A DNA stretch of 64,000 nucleotides from Bradyrhizobium tropiciagri (GCF_018130505.1 NZ_JAFCKH010000010.1:307258-371257), one strand, 5' to 3'; counted from the stretch's first letter, positions 37,754-47,982 are shown. The notes: generated from the letters alone by a model not told the origin. Numbers and translations are program-made.

Positions 37754-38288
37754 CGCTCCCCCCGATCCGCCTCGTCTCCGAAGCTGCCGAGTTCGCGGCG
37801 CGCCGTCACAACGGCATGGCGCGCAAGGGGCGGGGCAATGAGCCGTACATCAACCATCTCGCCGAGGTCGCGAACCTGCTGGCGCAGGTCACCGATGGGG
37901 CCGATGCGGAGCTCGTGGCGGCCGGCTGGCTGCATGACACCATCGAGGACACCGCGACCACGCGCGAGGAGCTGGCGCAAAAATTCAGCGCGCGCGTCGC
38001 CGACCTCGTGGTCGAATGCACCGACGACATGAGCTTGCCGAAGGCGGCGCGCCGGCAGAAGCAGATCGAGGATGCCCCGCACAAGTCGCCGGACGCCAAG
38101 CTGATCAAGATCGCCGACAAGATCAGCAATACACTGGCGCGGATCCAGCCGCAGCCGAGCGAGGACGAGCGCGACGATCTCGCGGATTATGTTGCGTGGG
38201 CCGAGAAGGTCGTCGCGGGTTGCCGCGGCGGCAATGCGCGGCTTGACCGCATGTTCAACGACGCCGTCAGGCTTGCAAGGAGCACGCT

Positions 38289-38292
<4 letters not shown>
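37750..38292 (+). CDS. MESH1/SpoT-like HD-domain hydrolase embedded in the urease operon
   Basis: 180-aa single-domain HD phosphohydrolase with the residue pattern of stand-alone (p)ppGpp hydrolases: His36 (INHLAEVA), His62-Asp63 and Glu66-Asp67 (LHDTIEDT), Asp123 and Asn127 (KIADKISN), and Tyr147. The spacing follows MESH1 almost residue for residue. The expected reaction is Mn-dependent removal of a 3'-phosphate group from (p)ppGpp or NADPH; no synthetase or TGS/ACT domain is present. The GTG start overlaps the ureB stop and its own TGA overlaps the ureC GTG (both by 4 bp), so it is translationally coupled on both sides. Its role in urease function is unknown. Confidence 0.88.
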
Positions 38293-40004
<1,712 letters not shown>

Positions 40005-40052
40005 AACCCAACCCGGTAACTCAACCAGAAAAGAAAACCGGGAGGAATTTCC

Positions 40053-40352
40053 GTGATTTACGTCGTCGCCACGCTGACCATCAAGCCTGAGACCCGCGCC
40101 GAGTTCATCGCCGCGGCGACGGCCTGCATCAAGGAAACCCGCAAGGAGCCGGGCAACATCGCCTACGACCTGCATGAGAGCGTCACCGACCACAGCAAGA
40201 TGGTGTTCGTCGAGCAGTGGGAGAACGCCGAGGCGCTGGTGCCGCATCGCGCCGCCGAGCACATGAAGACGTTCGGCCGCGTCGCGGTGAAGTGCATGTC
40301 CGCGCCGCCGCGGATCGAGGTGATCACGCCCGAGAAGGTCGACGTCCGCTAA
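40053..40352 (+). CDS. ABM-domain putative quinol monooxygenase (copy 1)
   Basis: 99-aa dimeric alpha/beta-barrel of the antibiotic-biosynthesis-monooxygenase superfamily (MIYVVATLTIKPETRAEFI ... GNIAYDLHESVTDHSKMVFVEQW ... HMKTFGRVAV). GTG start at 40053 with a strong GGAGG box at 40041-40045. Related proteins oxidise quinols or detoxify reactive compounds; the substrate here is unknown. Directly followed by a paralogue, both inserted between ureC and ureE. Confidence 0.85.
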   Translation: MIYVVATLTIKPETRAEFIAAATACIKETRKEPGNIAYDLHESVTDHSKMVFVEQWENAEALVPHRAAEHMKTFGRVAVKCMSAPPRIEVITPEKVDVR

Positions 40353-40374
40353 CCAACAAGAAGGGAGCCAATCC

Positions 40375-40674
40375 ATGATCTACGTGATCGCCACCACGCC
40401 GATGAAGCCGGAGAACAAGGACGACTTCATCAAGGGGCACAAGGCCTGCACGGTCGAGACCCGCAAGGAGAAGGGCTGCATCTCCTATGACGGCAATGTC
40501 AGCGTCAACGATCCGAACCTCTATGTGGTGGTCGAGCGCTGGGAGACCCGCGAGGATCTCAACGCCCACGGCAAGGCGCCGCACATGAAGGTGTGGCGAG
40601 AATATTCCGCGCAGATGAAGACGGCGCCGACGGTGATCGAGATCATCAGCGACGCCAAGGTCGAGAAGCTTTAG
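40375..40674 (+). CDS. ABM-domain putative quinol monooxygenase (copy 2)
   Basis: 99-aa paralogue of the preceding protein with the same length and pattern (MIYVIATTPMKPENKDDFI ... KGCISYDGNVSVNDPNLYVVVERW ... HMKVWREYSAQM). The two share roughly 40 percent of residues by eye, so the tandem duplication is old. ATG 40375 has AAGGGAG upstream. Last gene before the 40.7-kb repeat element. Confidence 0.85.
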   Translation: MIYVIATTPMKPENKDDFIKGHKACTVETRKEKGCISYDGNVSVNDPNLYVVVERWETREDLNAHGKAPHMKVWREYSAQMKTAPTVIEIISDAKVEKL

Positions 40675-40709
40675 GCTGATCATGCGTCAAACCGCGCCAC
40701 GAACTCGAC

Positions 40710-40860
40710 TTCACCTCGCCCCGCTTGCGGGGAGAGGTCGTAACGCATCGTCAGATGCGTTACGGGTGAGGGAGAATCTCCGCGAGTCCGTCTGGCGCCG
40801 TCGATGCGGAAGCAGCCCCTCACCCCAACCCTCTCCCCGTAAGAACGGGGCGAGGGGGCG
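40710..40860. repeat. Structured intergenic repeat, copy A
   Basis: About 150 bp made of three hairpins. The first is ACCTCGCCCCGC/GCGGGGAGAGGT. The inner stem is GTAACGCATC-GTCA-GATGCGTTAC (40740-40763). The third is CTCTCCCCGT/ACGGGGCGAG. A long-range stem GGGTGAGGG/CCCTCACCC encloses the middle. Copies B (51558-51704) and C (57961-58107) share the layout. Lies between the ABM genes and ureE. Confidence 0.85.
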
Positions 40861-40923
40861 CACCGTGATCGCGGTCGATGCTCGACCTCATCGCATGGCG
40901 CTCCAACGCATAAGAAGGCATCG

Positions 40924-41577
40924 ATGATCCGCGCGACCAACGTTCTGGGACAGCATCGCTGGAAGGAAGCGGCGGCCGACACCGTCGTGCTCGATTTCGA
41001 CGACCGGCACCGGCGGCGGATGGCGATGACGGGGACGCGCGGGCTCGAATTCCTGCTCGACCTGGAAAACGCGGTCGCGCTGCGCGGCGGCGATGCGCTG
41101 GTGCTGGAAGACGGCCGCCTGATCGAGGTGGTCGCCGCTCCCGAGCCGCTGATCGAGATCCGCGGCAGCGACCCGCATCATCTGATCCGGGTCGCATGGC
41201 ATCTCGGCAACCGCCATCTGCCGACGCAGATCATGCCGAAGGGCCTGCGTATCCGGCGCGATCACGTGATCGAGGCGATGGTGAAGGGGCTCGGCGCCCG
41301 CGTCCTCGAGATCGAGGCGCCGTTCGATCCCGAGGGCGGCGCCTATGCCGGGCCCGCGCATGGCGAAGAGCACGCGCATGGCCATACCGGGCATGATCAC
41401 GCCCACAGCCATGCGCATGATCACGGCCATCACCATCATGGCGACGATCATCACCATGATCATGGCCACCATCACCACGACGAGCATTGCAGCCACGAGC
41501 ATCACCACGGTGATGGACATCACCACGGTGATGGGCATCATCACCACGACCACTCCCATGCTCATGACCACAAATGA
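40924..41577 (+). CDS. ureE: Urease nickel metallochaperone UreE with extreme His-rich tail
   Basis: 217-aa dimeric nickel donor. The N-terminal peptide-binding domain (1-70) and metal-binding domain (75-145, with the conserved [11 protein letters not shown] motif) are normal in length. The last 73 residues contain 38 histidines plus Asp/Gly, far more than the roughly ten of Klebsiella UreE. This suggests nickel storage as well as delivery. The ureF start lies inside the end of this tail in another frame. Confidence 0.95.
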   Translation: MIRATNVLGQHRWKEAAADTVVLDFDDRHRRRMAMTGTRGLEFLLDLENAVALRGGDALVLEDGRLIEVVAAPEPLIEIRGSDPHHLIRVAWHLGNRHLPTQIMPKGLRIRRDHVIEAMVKGLGARVLEIEAPFDPEGGAYAGPAHGEEHAHGHTGHDHAHSHAHDHGHHHHGDDHHHDHGHHHHDEHCSHEHHHGDGHHHGDGHHHHDHSHAHDHK

Positions 41578-42295
41578 GCCGGATGCCGCCGCAACCAGCG
41601 GCGGCATGACGGAGGGGGAGGCGGCCGCGCTGTACCGGCTGATGACCTGGCTGTCGCCGTCCTTTCCGGTCGGCGCGTTCGCCTATTCCAGCGGTATCGA
41701 ATGGGCGGTGGAGGCCGGCGACATCACCGATGCGACGTCGTTGCGCGGCTGGCTCAGCGCGATGCTGACCGACGGCAGCGGCTTCTGCGACGGCGTGTTC
41801 CTTGCGCGGACGCATGCTGCGACATCCGCCGCCGATGCCGCCGCGCTGAAGCACATCGCCGAGCTCGCCGCCGCCTTCGTGCCGTCGCGCGAGCGGCAGC
41901 TCGAGACCACGACGCAGGGCCGCGCCTTCATCGAGATCGCGCGTGCCGCCTGGAATTCGCCCGGCCTCGATACCAGCATCACCGCCTGCGACGGCCCGAT
42001 CGTCTATCCGGTCGCGGTCGGGCTCGTCAGCGCTGCACACGGCATTCCGCTCGCGCCGGCGCTGCACGCCTTCCTGCATGCCGTGGTGTCGAACTGGATT
42101 TCCGCGGGCAGCCGGCTGATCCCGCTCGGGCAGACCGACAGCCAGCGCGTGCTGGCCAGCCTCGAGCCCGATGTCGCCGCGACCGCCGCGCGCGCCACTG
42201 CTGCCTCGCTCGACGATCTCGGCAGCGCGACCTTCCGCGCCGATCTCGCCAGCGTCCGGCACGAGACGCAGTATACGAGGCTGTTCAGGTCATGA
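41564..42295 (+). CDS. ureF: Urease accessory protein UreF
   Basis: 243-aa helical protein that binds UreD and modulates UreG GTPase during urease activation. Family blocks: [52 protein letters not shown]. The start is uncertain. ATG 41564 ([12 protein letters not shown]) is chosen; 41558 and 41606 are alternatives and none has a clear ribosome binding site, so translation is probably coupled to the overlapping ureE. The longer opening from 41345 is the shadow of the ureE His codons. Confidence 0.92.
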   Translation: MTTNEPDAAATSGGMTEGEAAALYRLMTWLSPSFPVGAFAYSSGIEWAVEAGDITDATSLRGWLSAMLTDGSGFCDGVFLARTHAATSAADAAALKHIAELAAAFVPSRERQLETTTQGRAFIEIARAAWNSPGLDTSITACDGPIVYPVAVGLVSAAHGIPLAPALHAFLHAVVSNWISAGSRLIPLGQTDSQRVLASLEPDVAATAARATAASLDDLGSATFRADLASVRHETQYTRLFRS

Positions 42296-42302
42296 TGCTC
42301 TC

Positions 42303-42430
42303 ACCGTCGTCCCGGCGAAGGCCGGGACCCATAACCACCGATGGCCGTGGCTATGAACGGTTGGGGCCCCAGCGTCTCACGACAATTCAATTCGGTGGTA
42401 ATGGGTCCCGGCCTTCGCCGGGACGACGGT
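42303..42430. repeat. 128-bp palindromic element between ureF and ureG
   Basis: The terminal 30 bp (42303-42332 and 42401-42430) are perfect inverted repeats of each other, and pairing continues for about 8 more bp with one mismatch. The arms contain the GTCGTCCCGGC and GGCCGGGACCC blocks. There is no ORF inside. It resembles a small palindromic repeat or MITE-like unit inserted in the operon. Confidence 0.85.
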
Positions 42431-42446
42431 AGGAGAGGCTTCCAAC

Positions 42447-43094
42447 ATGCCCACGTCTCACGGCCCGCTTCGCGTCGGCGTCGGCGGCCCGGTCGGCTCC
42501 GGCAAGACCGCGCTGATGGATCTGCTCTGCAAGTCGATGCGCGAGCGCTACGACATCGCTGCGATCACCAACGACATCTACACCAAGTGGGACGCCGAAT
42601 TTCTGGTGCGCTCCGGCTCGCTGACGCCGGACCGCATCGCGGGTGTCGAGACCGGCGGCTGTCCGCACACCGCGATCCGCGAGGACGCTTCGATGAATCT
42701 CGCCGCGGTCGCCGACATGCGGGCGAAATTTCCGGACCTCGACCTGGTGCTGATCGAATCCGGCGGCGACAATCTCGCCGCGACCTTCTCGCCGGAATTG
42801 GCCGACCTCACCATCTACGTGATCGACGTCGCCGCCGGCGACAAGATCCCCTCCAAGGGCGGCCCGGGCATCACGCGAAGTGACCTTCTCGTGATCAACA
42901 AGATCGACCTCGCGCCCCATGTCGGTGCGTCCCTTGAGAAGATGGATACCGACGCCCGCCGGATGCGCGGCGAGCGGCCCTTCGTGATGACCAACCTGAA
43001 GAAGAGCGACGGCCTCGACCGCATCATCAGCTTCATCGAGACCAAGGGCGGCCTTCGATCAGGGGCGGGGGGCAAGGCGGCCAAGGCGGGATAG
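42447..43094 (+). CDS. ureG: Urease accessory GTPase UreG
   Basis: 215-aa SIMIBI GTPase driving nickel transfer to urease. P-loop [13 protein letters not shown] at about 9-21, metal-binding CPH motif in [34 protein letters not shown], and the guanine-specificity motif NKIDLAP. ATG 42447 has AGGAGAGG upstream, within the edge of the palindromic element. Last urease gene in the window; nothing downstream looks like ureJ or a nickel permease. Confidence 0.97.
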   Translation: MPTSHGPLRVGVGGPVGSGKTALMDLLCKSMRERYDIAAITNDIYTKWDAEFLVRSGSLTPDRIAGVETGGCPHTAIREDASMNLAAVADMRAKFPDLDLVLIESGGDNLAATFSPELADLTIYVIDVAAGDKIPSKGGPGITRSDLLVINKIDLAPHVGASLEKMDTDARRMRGERPFVMTNLKKSDGLDRIISFIETKGGLRSGAGGKAAKAG

Positions 43095-43121
43095 CCCGTT
43101 AATCATTGTGGCAGAGGGTAA

Positions 43122-43232
43122 TCCCGTCACCCTGAGGAGCCGCGAAGCGGCGTCTCGAAGGGTGCATGGCCCGGCTGGTGGCCAGTCGATCCTTCGAGAC
43201 ACCTGCTGCGCAGGCTCCTCAGGATGACGGGA
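43122..43232. repeat. 111-bp imperfect palindromic repeat
   Basis: Outer arms TCCCGTCACCCTGAGGAGCC (43122-43141) and its near inverse ending at 43232 (one mismatch), with inner arms GTCTCGAAGG (43152-43161) and CCTTCGAGAC (43191-43200). Resembles rhizobial intergenic palindromes that contain the GTCATCCTGAGGAGC block. No coding content. Confidence 0.8.
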
Positions 43233-43288
43233 CTGACAGCGATCCTCGACTTCATCAGCCTTCGCCGCAAAAAAGCTGCGCATTCGCC

Positions 43289-43314
43289 GGAACAAATTCA
43301 GACTTGACCGAGTT
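43289..43314 (+). promoter_or_regulatory. Candidate EcfG-type promoter upstream of the HWE-like kinase gene
   Basis: GGAAC-N17-AGTT, one mismatch (C to A) from GGAAC-N16/17-CGTT. It lies about 180 bp before the proposed kinase start, far enough that the link is uncertain. Confidence 0.3.
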
Positions 43315-43497
43315 AGCAACCTCTGGCGCCGCCGAAAGTCAGCCGGGCGGTGCCGGCGTTAATGCTGCCGACCGGCTTCTGTTGCGTACCGATGATCGCT
43401 ATTCCATATTCCGCTGCGGTTGGTGTTATCAGTGAGTTGATGTATCGCCGCCACCGCAGGCCGCTGATGTCTTCCATCTCGTTTCGCCACCCCATGA

Positions 43498-45174
43498 TTG
43501 CCGAGTAAGCGAGTGGTTCGGCTGGGCTTTATCGTTGCCTTGATCGCGCTGATCGGAGTCTTGCTCTCCGGTCTCGCTGCCTATCGGGTGCACGATCAGG
43601 AGCTCGCGCTCGACGGTATCGCGCTGGCGCGGGCGATCGACGTCCATGCCAGCCTGGTGCAGGATCGCCTGACCGAGCGTGAGCTGCTGGCGCGGGTCGC
43701 CTCCGGCCTGTTCCGGGCGCCGTCGATGGTGAAGGCGAACATGCTGCAGCCGCTGCGCTCGGCGATCTATGCCTTCAAGACCGACTTCGTCGTCGCCACC
43801 TGGATCGCGCGGCTGAAGCCCAACGAGCTGACCGCGGCCGAGGCAGAGCTGAAGACCGCAGGCTTCACCAATCCGACGATCCGCAACTTCGACGACCAGC
43901 CGCTCGACATCAAGACGCTCGACAAGCCGATCAACGTGCTGATGGATGTCGAGCCGCGCAATCCTGAGACCCTCAGCATCCCCGGCCGCGCCTTCGATCG
44001 CCATTCGGTGGTCGGCCCGATGCTGGCGAAGGCGATGGCGGAGGCGAAGCCGGTGGCCTCCGATCCGATCCCGCTGCTCCGGCAGAACGGCCCGATCGGC
44101 GTCGCGCTGGCCGCGCCGGTGTTTCAGGAAGGCGCATCGGAGCCGGCCGGCTTCGTCACCTTTTCGTATGAGTTGTCGTCGCTGATGCTGACCAACGACG
44201 ACACGTCGCTGTTCGCGGTGGCGCTGAAGGATCCGCGCGATTCCAACGACGAGTTCACCGCCAATGAGCAGGGCGTCGTCACCTCGCGCGCCGTGCGCCA
44301 GGACGGCCCCGCGCCGTCGATGGTCCGCACCGTGACGTTCGGCGGCCGCGACTGGTCGCTCGACTATTACGCCAAGAGCAACGCCACGGCGCGCGCGCAG
44401 CAGACCGCGACCATCGTCGCGGCGATCGGGCTTGCGCTGACTGGCATCGTCTGCGGCCTGTTCGGCTATGTCGCCTACAACAATCTGCGGCTCAGCCGCG
44501 AGATCGAGGTTCGGATCGGATTCGAGCGGCGGCTCACCGCCGTGATCGACGAGCTCAACCATCGCGTGAAGAACATCCTCGCGGTGATCCAGTCGATCGT
44601 GACGCGCACGCTGCGCCACGGCGCCGACATCGATGTCGCGCGTGAGCTCCTGATCGGGCGCATCCACGCGATGTCGAACGTCGTGACGCTGCTGTCCGAG
44701 AGCCAGTGGCAGGGCGTCAAGCTGAAGGGCCTGTTCGAAGCGCGCGCGATCCCGCATGCCGACCGTATCGCGGTGAACGGCCCGGACATCACCGTCAGCG
44801 CCCGCGCCGCGCAATCGCTCTCGCTGCTGTTCTTCGAGCTCGCCTCGCATTCCGACGAGGGCCTGTCGCTGGTCGGCAAGCACCCGCACATCGTCGCCAA
44901 TTGGGAGGTCAATGGCGACAGTGCCGATGCGGTGTTCCATTTCCGTTGGGAGGAGTTCAACACCAGCCAGGCGACGCGGCGGGCCGACAGCGACTTCGGC
45001 CTGATCCTGCTCGACCGCGTCGCGCCCGAGGCGCTCGGCGGCACCGCCAAGCGCTATTTCACCGACGTCTCCTACGTCTACGAACTCACGGCGCCGATGG
45101 ACACCGTCGTCGACATGACCGAGCGCGACCGCACCGAACAGTTTTCGGCACCAGTGCGGCCGGTCAAGAAATAG
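43498..45174 (+). CDS. Membrane sensor protein with degenerate HWE-type histidine kinase domain
   Basis: 558-aa protein from a TTG start (GTG 43513 is an alternative). TM1 at about 8-28, a periplasmic CHASE-like sensor region 30-300, TM2 at 304-326. The kinase-like domain follows: ELNHRVKNILAVIQS with phospho-acceptor His355, a W-x-E motif (FRWEEF, 484-486) and DFG..LL. The ATP-binding N-box, normally HELxTNAxKYGAL, reads FELASHSDEGLSL (446-458), losing the invariant Asn and Lys. It may be a poor kinase, a phosphatase or a scaffold. No response regulator is adjacent. Confidence 0.82.
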   Translation: MPSKRVVRLGFIVALIALIGVLLSGLAAYRVHDQELALDGIALARAIDVHASLVQDRLTERELLARVASGLFRAPSMVKANMLQPLRSAIYAFKTDFVVATWIARLKPNELTAAEAELKTAGFTNPTIRNFDDQPLDIKTLDKPINVLMDVEPRNPETLSIPGRAFDRHSVVGPMLAKAMAEAKPVASDPIPLLRQNGPIGVALAAPVFQEGASEPAGFVTFSYELSSLMLTNDDTSLFAVALKDPRDSNDEFTANEQGVVTSRAVRQDGPAPSMVRTVTFGGRDWSLDYYAKSNATARAQQTATIVAAIGLALTGIVCGLFGYVAYNNLRLSREIEVRIGFERRLTAVIDELNHRVKNILAVIQSIVTRTLRHGADIDVARELLIGRIHAMSNVVTLLSESQWQGVKLKGLFEARAIPHADRIAVNGPDITVSARAAQSLSLLFFELASHSDEGLSLVGKHPHIVANWEVNGDSADAVFHFRWEEFNTSQATRRADSDFGLILLDRVAPEALGGTAKRYFTDVSYVYELTAPMDTVVDMTERDRTEQFSAPVRPVKK

Positions 45175-45268
45175 CGGCGGGGACGAAGGCGTCCGCGAAA
45201 CCTGTGGCCGGGTGACGAGCGCAGCCATCGGCCGGAGCGCGCCGTAAGGGAGCCACCAGCGGCCGGGT

Positions 45269-45306
45269 TCCCTCCCCCCTTGCGGGGACCCGCAAGGGGG
45301 GAGGGA
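45269..45306. repeat. 38-bp perfect palindrome (hairpin)
   Basis: 18-bp arms (45269-45286 and 45289-45306) around a 2-nt centre, containing CCTCCCCCC, CTTGCGGG and the complementary blocks. Located 95 bp after the kinase stop, so it may terminate transcription or be a repeat fragment. The 293-bp spacer holds nothing else recognised. Confidence 0.75.
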
Positions 45307-45467
45307 GCCTGACCAGCGTGCTCACCTTACGGAACCGATCCGCGATCATCCCCGCGGGTTCCCGACCCGAGTTCCATCCAAACTCCGTAGTTCCCCTCAA
45401 CCGATCGTTAAAACTTCATTGAACATGCTTGGGCATATACCGAGCAGGATACCGTCTGAGGAACCCA

Positions 45468-46493
45468 ATGAGGCTTTGGGTCGGCCTGACCTTGCTCGCG
45501 GCATTTGTGCCGATGGGGTTGTCGTTTGCCCTGAATGCGGCAAAGGCGCCCGGCGAACCCGCGACTGTGCGTGCCAGCTACCGGCGGCCGGCGGTGGTTC
45601 CGTTCCCGGGCAGCAATCCGCACTCCGAGGCGAAATCGGCGCTTGGCGCGATGTTGTTCTTCGACCCGCTGCTGTCGCGGTCGAAGACGCTGTCGTGCGC
45701 GACCTGCCACAACCCGTCGCTGTCATGGGCCGACGGACTTCCGCGCGCGATCGGCGAGGATCCGAACGGCCTGCCGATCCGTGCACCGACCCTGATCGAC
45801 GTGGCCTTCTTCGAACCGCTCGGCTGGGACGGCAAGTTCAGGAGTCTCGAGTCGGTCGCGTTCGGGCCGATCCTGTCTCCGGCGAACATGAACATGACGG
45901 AGCCGGAACTGATCGAGCGCCTTTCGGCGATCCCGGGCTATGTCGATGCATTCACGAAAGCGTTCGGCGACGGCGGGATCACGCGGCCGCGGATCGAGGC
46001 GTCGCTCGCGACCTTCGAGCGCTCGATCGTGGCGGCCGAGGCGCCGTTCGACCGCTGGATCAAGGGCGACGACACCGCCATCAGCGCCTCGGCGCAGCAC
46101 GGCTTTGCAATCTTCAACGGCAAGGCGGGCTGCGCGGCCTGCCACAGCGGGCCGTCCTTCTCGGACGGATCGTTCCAGGATATCGGCACCGCCAAGGGCA
46201 ATGACGTCGGCCGCGGTCGCTTCTTTCCGAAGTCGGCCAAGTTGCACTATGCGTTCAAGACGCCGACGCTGCGCGACGTCGCGCGCCGCGCGCCCTACAT
46301 GCACGACGGATCGGTGGCAACGCTCGAAGATGTGATCGAGCTCTACAACAAGGGCGGGATCGAGCGGCCGAGCCGCTCACCGGATATCAAGCCGTTGTCG
46401 CTGACGGCCACCGAGAAGAAGGATCTGATTGCGTTCCTTCAGACATTGACCGCGGCCCCGACTCCGTTCGCGGTGCCGACATTGCCGCGATGA
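45468..46493 (+). CDS. Di-haem cytochrome c peroxidase/MauG family protein
   Basis: 341-aa exported di-haem protein. A signal peptide (LWVGLTLLAAFVPMGLSFALNA) is followed by two haem c sites, CATCH (77-81) and CAACH (222-226), in domains typical of CcpA/MauG (LGAMLFFDPLLSRSKTLSCATCHNP region, and TPTLRDVARRAPYMHDGS near the C-terminus). It would reduce hydrogen peroxide in the periplasm, or oxidise a partner protein as MauG does. ATG 45468 is chosen for its signal peptide and the GAGGAAC sequence upstream; the 13 extra residues from 45429 do not fit. Confidence 0.9.
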   Translation: MRLWVGLTLLAAFVPMGLSFALNAAKAPGEPATVRASYRRPAVVPFPGSNPHSEAKSALGAMLFFDPLLSRSKTLSCATCHNPSLSWADGLPRAIGEDPNGLPIRAPTLIDVAFFEPLGWDGKFRSLESVAFGPILSPANMNMTEPELIERLSAIPGYVDAFTKAFGDGGITRPRIEASLATFERSIVAAEAPFDRWIKGDDTAISASAQHGFAIFNGKAGCAACHSGPSFSDGSFQDIGTAKGNDVGRGRFFPKSAKLHYAFKTPTLRDVARRAPYMHDGSVATLEDVIELYNKGGIERPSRSPDIKPLSLTATEKKDLIAFLQTLTAAPTPFAVPTLPR

Positions 46494-46520
46494 GGACGCC
46501 TGACGTCAGTCAGGACAGAT

Positions 46521-46682
46521 TCAGCACAGATGCGGCAGGGCGGATCCCAGCAGGCCGAGGCCCACGATCAGCAATGCGCCGGCGAAGGTTTCCAGCGTCT
46601 CGGTCCGCGGCGGGAACCGGTTCGCCACGAAGGCCAGCGCCGAACCCAGCCCGACGCTCACGACGCTCAACGCTCCCAACAT
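46521..46682 (-). CDS. Small two-helix membrane protein (53 aa)
   Basis: MLGALSVVSVGLGSALAFVA, a short polar hinge NRFPPRTETLET, then FAGALLIVGLGLLGSALPHL. The two hydrophobic segments could form a membrane hairpin. A GGGAG box lies 7 nt upstream of the ATG on the minus strand. Convergent with the peroxidase gene and divergent from the membrane protein at 46903. Too short for confident family assignment. Confidence 0.55.
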   Translation of the reverse strand: MLGALSVVSVGLGSALAFVANRFPPRTETLETFAGALLIVGLGLLGSALPHLC

Positions 46683-46902
46683 GCACCGGCTCCCGATTTA
46701 TCGTTCATCCGGGCAGATCACTACTATGGGTGGAATTGAGCCTCCGTGCCGGAATTAGCTAAAATCTGAAGCATCCGGCAAGAAACCGCGCGAAAAAGTC
46801 GCACGTTGCACGCGCCGCCAGCATTAACCACGAAACAACCGACGGGTGTCAGCGCGCTGGAATTCTTAAAATTTGATATAAGATGAACCGGTCGTTAAAG
46901 GT

Positions 46903-47982
46903 GTGTGGGCAATTGGTGTGATGTTTAGTGGATGGGGGCGAGACGCCGCTTCGGCGCTCCGTGGACACTCCGTCTTCGCCAAATGCATCCTGGGGATCTT
47001 GTTTTGCATTGTGGCGGCACGGGATGCCGAAGCGCATGTCAAGTGGTTCTGTGCTTACGATGTCGCCGGTCAGCCCCGCGGACTCGAGAATGTCCTCTGT
47101 CTTGATTTCGAACTGCTCCTTGCCGTCTCGGTCTGCTGGCTGTTTGCCGGCTGCCTGATCGAGCCGACGGCATTGGGCGCGGCGACGGTCCGCGCGCTTG
47201 ATCGCGTCACCGAGCCGTTGCAGCGGCGCACCGAAATGATGATGCGCGCGGTCACCGCGTTCTTCTTCATCTCGATCTGGGCCATGGGCGGTATCCTGCT
47301 GACTCCCGAATTGAAGACGACCTCGCCGCTGGTCGGCGTGCTGCAACTCGGCATCGCCGCCGGCATGCTGTCGCGGCACACCATGCCGCTGTCGGCCGCG
47401 GGTATCGCGATCCTGTTCGGCATCGGCATCCGCGATTACGGCGTCTTCCATCTCGCCGACTACCCGATCTTTCTCGGCGTCGCGGCCTATCTCGCGCTGA
47501 CCGGGTTGAAGAGGGACCTGTTCGGAATTCAGCCGCTCGACGTGATGCGGTATTCGGCTGCGGTAACCTTGATGTGGGCGTCCATCGAGAAGTGGGCCTA
47601 TCCGGAATGGAGCTTCCCGCTTCTCATCGAGCATGCCTCGATCACGCTCGGCTTCGACAACGAGTTCTACATGCGCGCCGCGGGCATGGTGGAATTCGTG
47701 CTGGCGTTCGCGCTGATCTGGACGCCGCTGATCCGGCGCTGCGCCGCCGCGGTGCTCACCGGCATGTTCATCAGCGCGTGCTTCGAGTTCGGCAAGGTCG
47801 ACACCATCGGACACTCGGCGATCATCGCCGTGCTGCTCGCGATCGTCTGCGACAGCCGGACCTCGCTCAACGATCGCCGCGCACCGTGGCTGGCGCCGGT
47901 CAGTCTCTGCGCCGCGCTGACGGTGACGCTGTTCGCCTACTATGTCGGCCACGCCGCCATCTTCAAGACGTCGGTCCTGTAG
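46903..47982 (+). CDS. Polytopic membrane protein with AHVKWF mature N-terminus, function unknown
   Basis: 359-aa protein (GTG 46903; ATG 46921 also possible). A first hydrophobic segment (CILGILFCIVAARDAEA) resembles a signal sequence and is followed by AHVKWFCAYDVAGQPRGLENVL, a motif I associate with DoxX-related membrane proteins. About eight further hydrophobic segments follow, with DYPIFLGVAAYLALTG, SIEKWAYPEWSFPLL and GFDNEFYMRAAGMVEFVLAF. Lies next to a convergent cupredoxin and 0.4 kb from a di-haem peroxidase, so a link to periplasmic redox chemistry is possible but unproven. Confidence 0.75.
   Translation: MWAIGVMFSGWGRDAASALRGHSVFAKCILGILFCIVAARDAEAHVKWFCAYDVAGQPRGLENVLCLDFELLLAVSVCWLFAGCLIEPTALGAATVRALDRVTEPLQRRTEMMMRAVTAFFFISIWAMGGILLTPELKTTSPLVGVLQLGIAAGMLSRHTMPLSAAGIAILFGIGIRDYGVFHLADYPIFLGVAAYLALTGLKRDLFGIQPLDVMRYSAAVTLMWASIEKWAYPEWSFPLLIEHASITLGFDNEFYMRAAGMVEFVLAFALIWTPLIRRCAAAVLTGMFISACFEFGKVDTIGHSAIIAVLLAIVCDSRTSLNDRRAPWLAPVSLCAALTVTLFAYYVGHAAIFKTSVL

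Larger units (their letters stand above)
43095..43497. other. Non-coding spacer after ureG
   Basis: 403 bp with no supportable gene. It holds the 111-bp palindromic repeat (43122-43232), a candidate EcfG-type promoter (43289-43314) directed at the kinase gene, and about 180 bp in which nothing else is recognised. Confidence 0.6.

Noticed and set aside
41345-41557. Thr/Ile/Met-rich N-terminal extension of ureF
   Set aside because: It is the out-of-frame reading of the UreE His-codon repeats. The UreF family begins near 41564-41606.
40710-45306. Repeats considered as a CRISPR array
   Set aside because: The elements are different palindromic families, kilobases apart or single, without regular spacers and without cas genes.
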